From: an uncultured Phycisphaerales bacterium
GTDB taxonomy: Bacteria; Planctomycetota; Phycisphaerae; Sedimentisphaerales; Anaerobacaceae
Reading direction: 5' to 3'
Assembly (NCBI GenBank): GCA_937927975.1
Contig: CALEZT010000001.1
Coordinates: forward strand, 1 to 7,456
Length of the DNA stretch: 7,456 bases
The translations under genes were made by a program, and so were the position numbers. The first letter of the stretch is position 1; the number at the start of each line of letters is the position of its first letter. The notes below the pieces were generated by a model. That model made no database searches. It saw nothing but the letters and a program-made list of their open reading frames with translations, and was not told the origin of the DNA. Shown piece by piece: positions 6,253 to 7,456 of this stretch.

Positions 6253-7314
6253 ATGGCCGACCGGATCACCGACGATGAGCTGAGGGACTATCTGGCGATC
6301 ATCAGCAAGCCTGATCTGATCGCCTGGCTCATGGACCGCTGCCGGGGGGACGAGAAGCTACGGGCCGCACTCCTGGATCTGGCTACACCCAAGGAAAACA
6401 CGGAAGCTCTGGTCAGCGAGATCCGAGATCGGATTCATCAAGCCTGGCAACTGGCCAAGCACCGCGACGGCTGGAAAATGGCTCTGCCCATCTCGCGCGA
6501 GTTGGACCAAGTGCTCACCTCGATCCAGAGCCTCATTGAGAAAGAGCGCCCGCGGGAAGCAGAAACACTCCTGGTCGAGTTCCTCACGAGGGCCGAGCAC
6601 GGCGCCGGGCAGGTCGACGATTCCTATGGTCATCTCGACTCCACATGCCAGGAAGCCATAACACTCTGGGGCCAAGCTTGGGCCCAAGTCGAGCCTCGCA
6701 ACACTGGGCAGCTCGCCCAACTCGTCTATGAGCGCATCCACGGTGACGTTGCCAGCATCAAAGGTGAGATGATCTTGAAGTTCGCCAAGGCCCTCGGCGC
6801 AGAAGGACTGCGAACCCTGCAATTGCGACTCAAGGGTGATCTTGAAGCCTTACCGCAGCCCGATCCCAAAAGGCTGAACCGGCAGGCTTACGAGCGCACA
6901 CGTATCACACAATGGCTCAAGGAGATTGCCGATGCTCTCGGAGACGTCGATGAATACATCGCCCTCGTTGAATTGGAGCAGCAAAGTCACATTGAGGCTG
7001 TACCTGTCGCTCGCCGGCTATTTGCAGCCGGACGCTCAGAGGAAGCCCTGGTCTACCTTGAGAAGTGTACTTCACGATTCGCTTCCAGCGAGTCCTGCGA
7101 TTGCCAGAGACTGAAGAGCCAGATCCTGGTCGCCCTGGGCCGAAAAGAGGAAGCCAGAGAGATGCTCTGGCAGGAGTTTGCCGACTATCCAAGCATGTTC
7201 AGATTTGAACCCATCCCGGAGCCGACGCCGGACGAGGACAAGGCGCAGGCTCACCAAAGAGCCGCGGCATTGGCCGAGAGCCATCGCACGCCGGAGCGTT
7301 GCTGGACCGGCTGA
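6253..7314 (+). CDS. DUF6880-like helical-repeat protein, 3' end replaced by IS21 DNA
   Basis: The 353-residue soluble protein is almost entirely alpha-helical. The pattern resembles DUF6880 (PF21810) proteins: an N-terminal helical part (ELRDYLAIISKPDLIAWLMD), ETLLVEFLTRAEHGAGQVDDS (104-124), KFAKALGAEGLRTLQLRL (176-193), then TPR-like helices VARRLFAAGRSEEALVYLEK (252-271) and ILVALGRKEEAREMLWQEF (291-309). Function is unknown; such repeats usually bind other proteins. It is the third gene of the HU operon, 15 bases after the preceding stop, with GAGGT upstream. The final residues (about 345-353) are encoded by DNA that in the +1 frame is the C-terminus of istB, and the TGA at 7312-7314 also lies in that DNA. 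The native C-terminus is therefore lost, so the protein may be truncated. The family assignment is from memory of the motif pattern. Confidence 0.75.
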   Translation: MADRITDDELRDYLAIISKPDLIAWLMDRCRGDEKLRAALLDLATPKENTEALVSEIRDRIHQAWQLAKHRDGWKMALPISRELDQVLTSIQSLIEKERPREAETLLVEFLTRAEHGAGQVDDSYGHLDSTCQEAITLWGQAWAQVEPRNTGQLAQLVYERIHGDVASIKGEMILKFAKALGAEGLRTLQLRLKGDLEALPQPDPKRLNRQAYERTRITQWLKEIADALGDVDEYIALVELEQQSHIEAVPVARRLFAAGRSEEALVYLEKCTSRFASSESCDCQRLKSQILVALGRKEEAREMLWQEFADYPSMFRFEPIPEPTPDEDKAQAHQRAAALAESHRTPERCWTG

Positions 7315-7400
7315 CGCACCACGTGCATATCCTGGAGATTGTGGCGGACAGTTACCGGCTCAGGTCCAGCCTGGAGAAGGGCAAGGACAAACCGGCATAA
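7296..7400 (+). pseudogene. istB: C-terminal remnant of an IS21-family istB transposition ATPase
   Basis: Reading from 7296, the frame gives ALLDRLTHHVHILE, then SYRLRSS and a basic tail to TAA at 7398-7400. This closely matches the conserved end of IstB, the AAA+ ATPase that assists the IS21 transposase IstA (typically LLDRLTH..HILEMNGESYR). Only about 34 residues remain. Walker A and B motifs and all of istA are absent upstream, where the DUF6880-like gene takes over in another frame, so it is non-functional. It marks a deletion or recombination junction at about 7285-7296. Confidence 0.78.
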
Positions 7401-7456
7401 GCTGAATTAGCTAAGACTTGATCTGACACTTTGACGATAACAGAGGAGAAGCGACG

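Noticed and set aside
1..7456. tRNA, rRNA and CRISPR signals
   Set aside because: No cloverleaf-like segment with the TTCGANTC-type T-loop, no rRNA core sequence and no regularly spaced direct repeats were recognised on either strand.

Overview
The window looks like GC-rich (roughly 60 %) bacterial DNA, most likely from a member of the Planctomycetota such as a Phycisphaerae-type lineage. This assignment is inferred from the style of the HU-like protein, the exported PF12831-type FAD oxidoreductase, and two small Cys-rich proteins that resemble planctomycete hypothetical proteins. There is no rRNA or other marker to prove it. No tRNA, rRNA or CRISPR array was seen.

Layout. (1) Positions 1-1571 hold a decayed plus-strand fragment of a B12-dependent (class II) ribonucleotide reductase. 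It lacks its N-terminus, carries an in-frame TAA at 1188-1190, and loses its C-terminal third where it abuts a minus-strand gene. (2) Positions ~1420-2187 hold a two-gene minus-strand operon of small Cys-rich proteins with an 8-base gene overlap. The distal gene has lost its own stop at the junction with the reductase remnant. (3) Positions 2188-2452 are a divergent, repeat-rich control region with a strong hairpin and a good sigma70-type promoter that overlaps a sigma54-like match. It drives (4) a 589-residue exported FAD-dependent oxidoreductase (2453-4222). (5) Positions 4223-4616 contain no convincing gene but an unusually dense run of hairpins, including a ~100-nt nested imperfect palindrome. 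(6) Positions 4617-4976 (minus) encode a DUF123 GIY-YIG-like protein. (7) Positions 5175-7314 (plus) form a tight three-gene operon: an HU-family DNA-binding protein, a two-part protein with a conserved hypothetical domain at its N-terminus, and a DUF6880-like helical-repeat protein. (8) That last gene is cut at its 3' end by the tail of an IS21-type istB gene (7296-7400).

How it fits together. The window is a mosaic: at least two breakpoints (about 1435-1475 and about 7285-7296) join gene fragments to unrelated DNA, which suggests a rearranged accessory region. The intact genes do not form an obvious single pathway. The features most worth a second look are the structured 4341-4561 segment, the HU/fusion protein/DUF6880 operon and the paired Cys-rich cassette.
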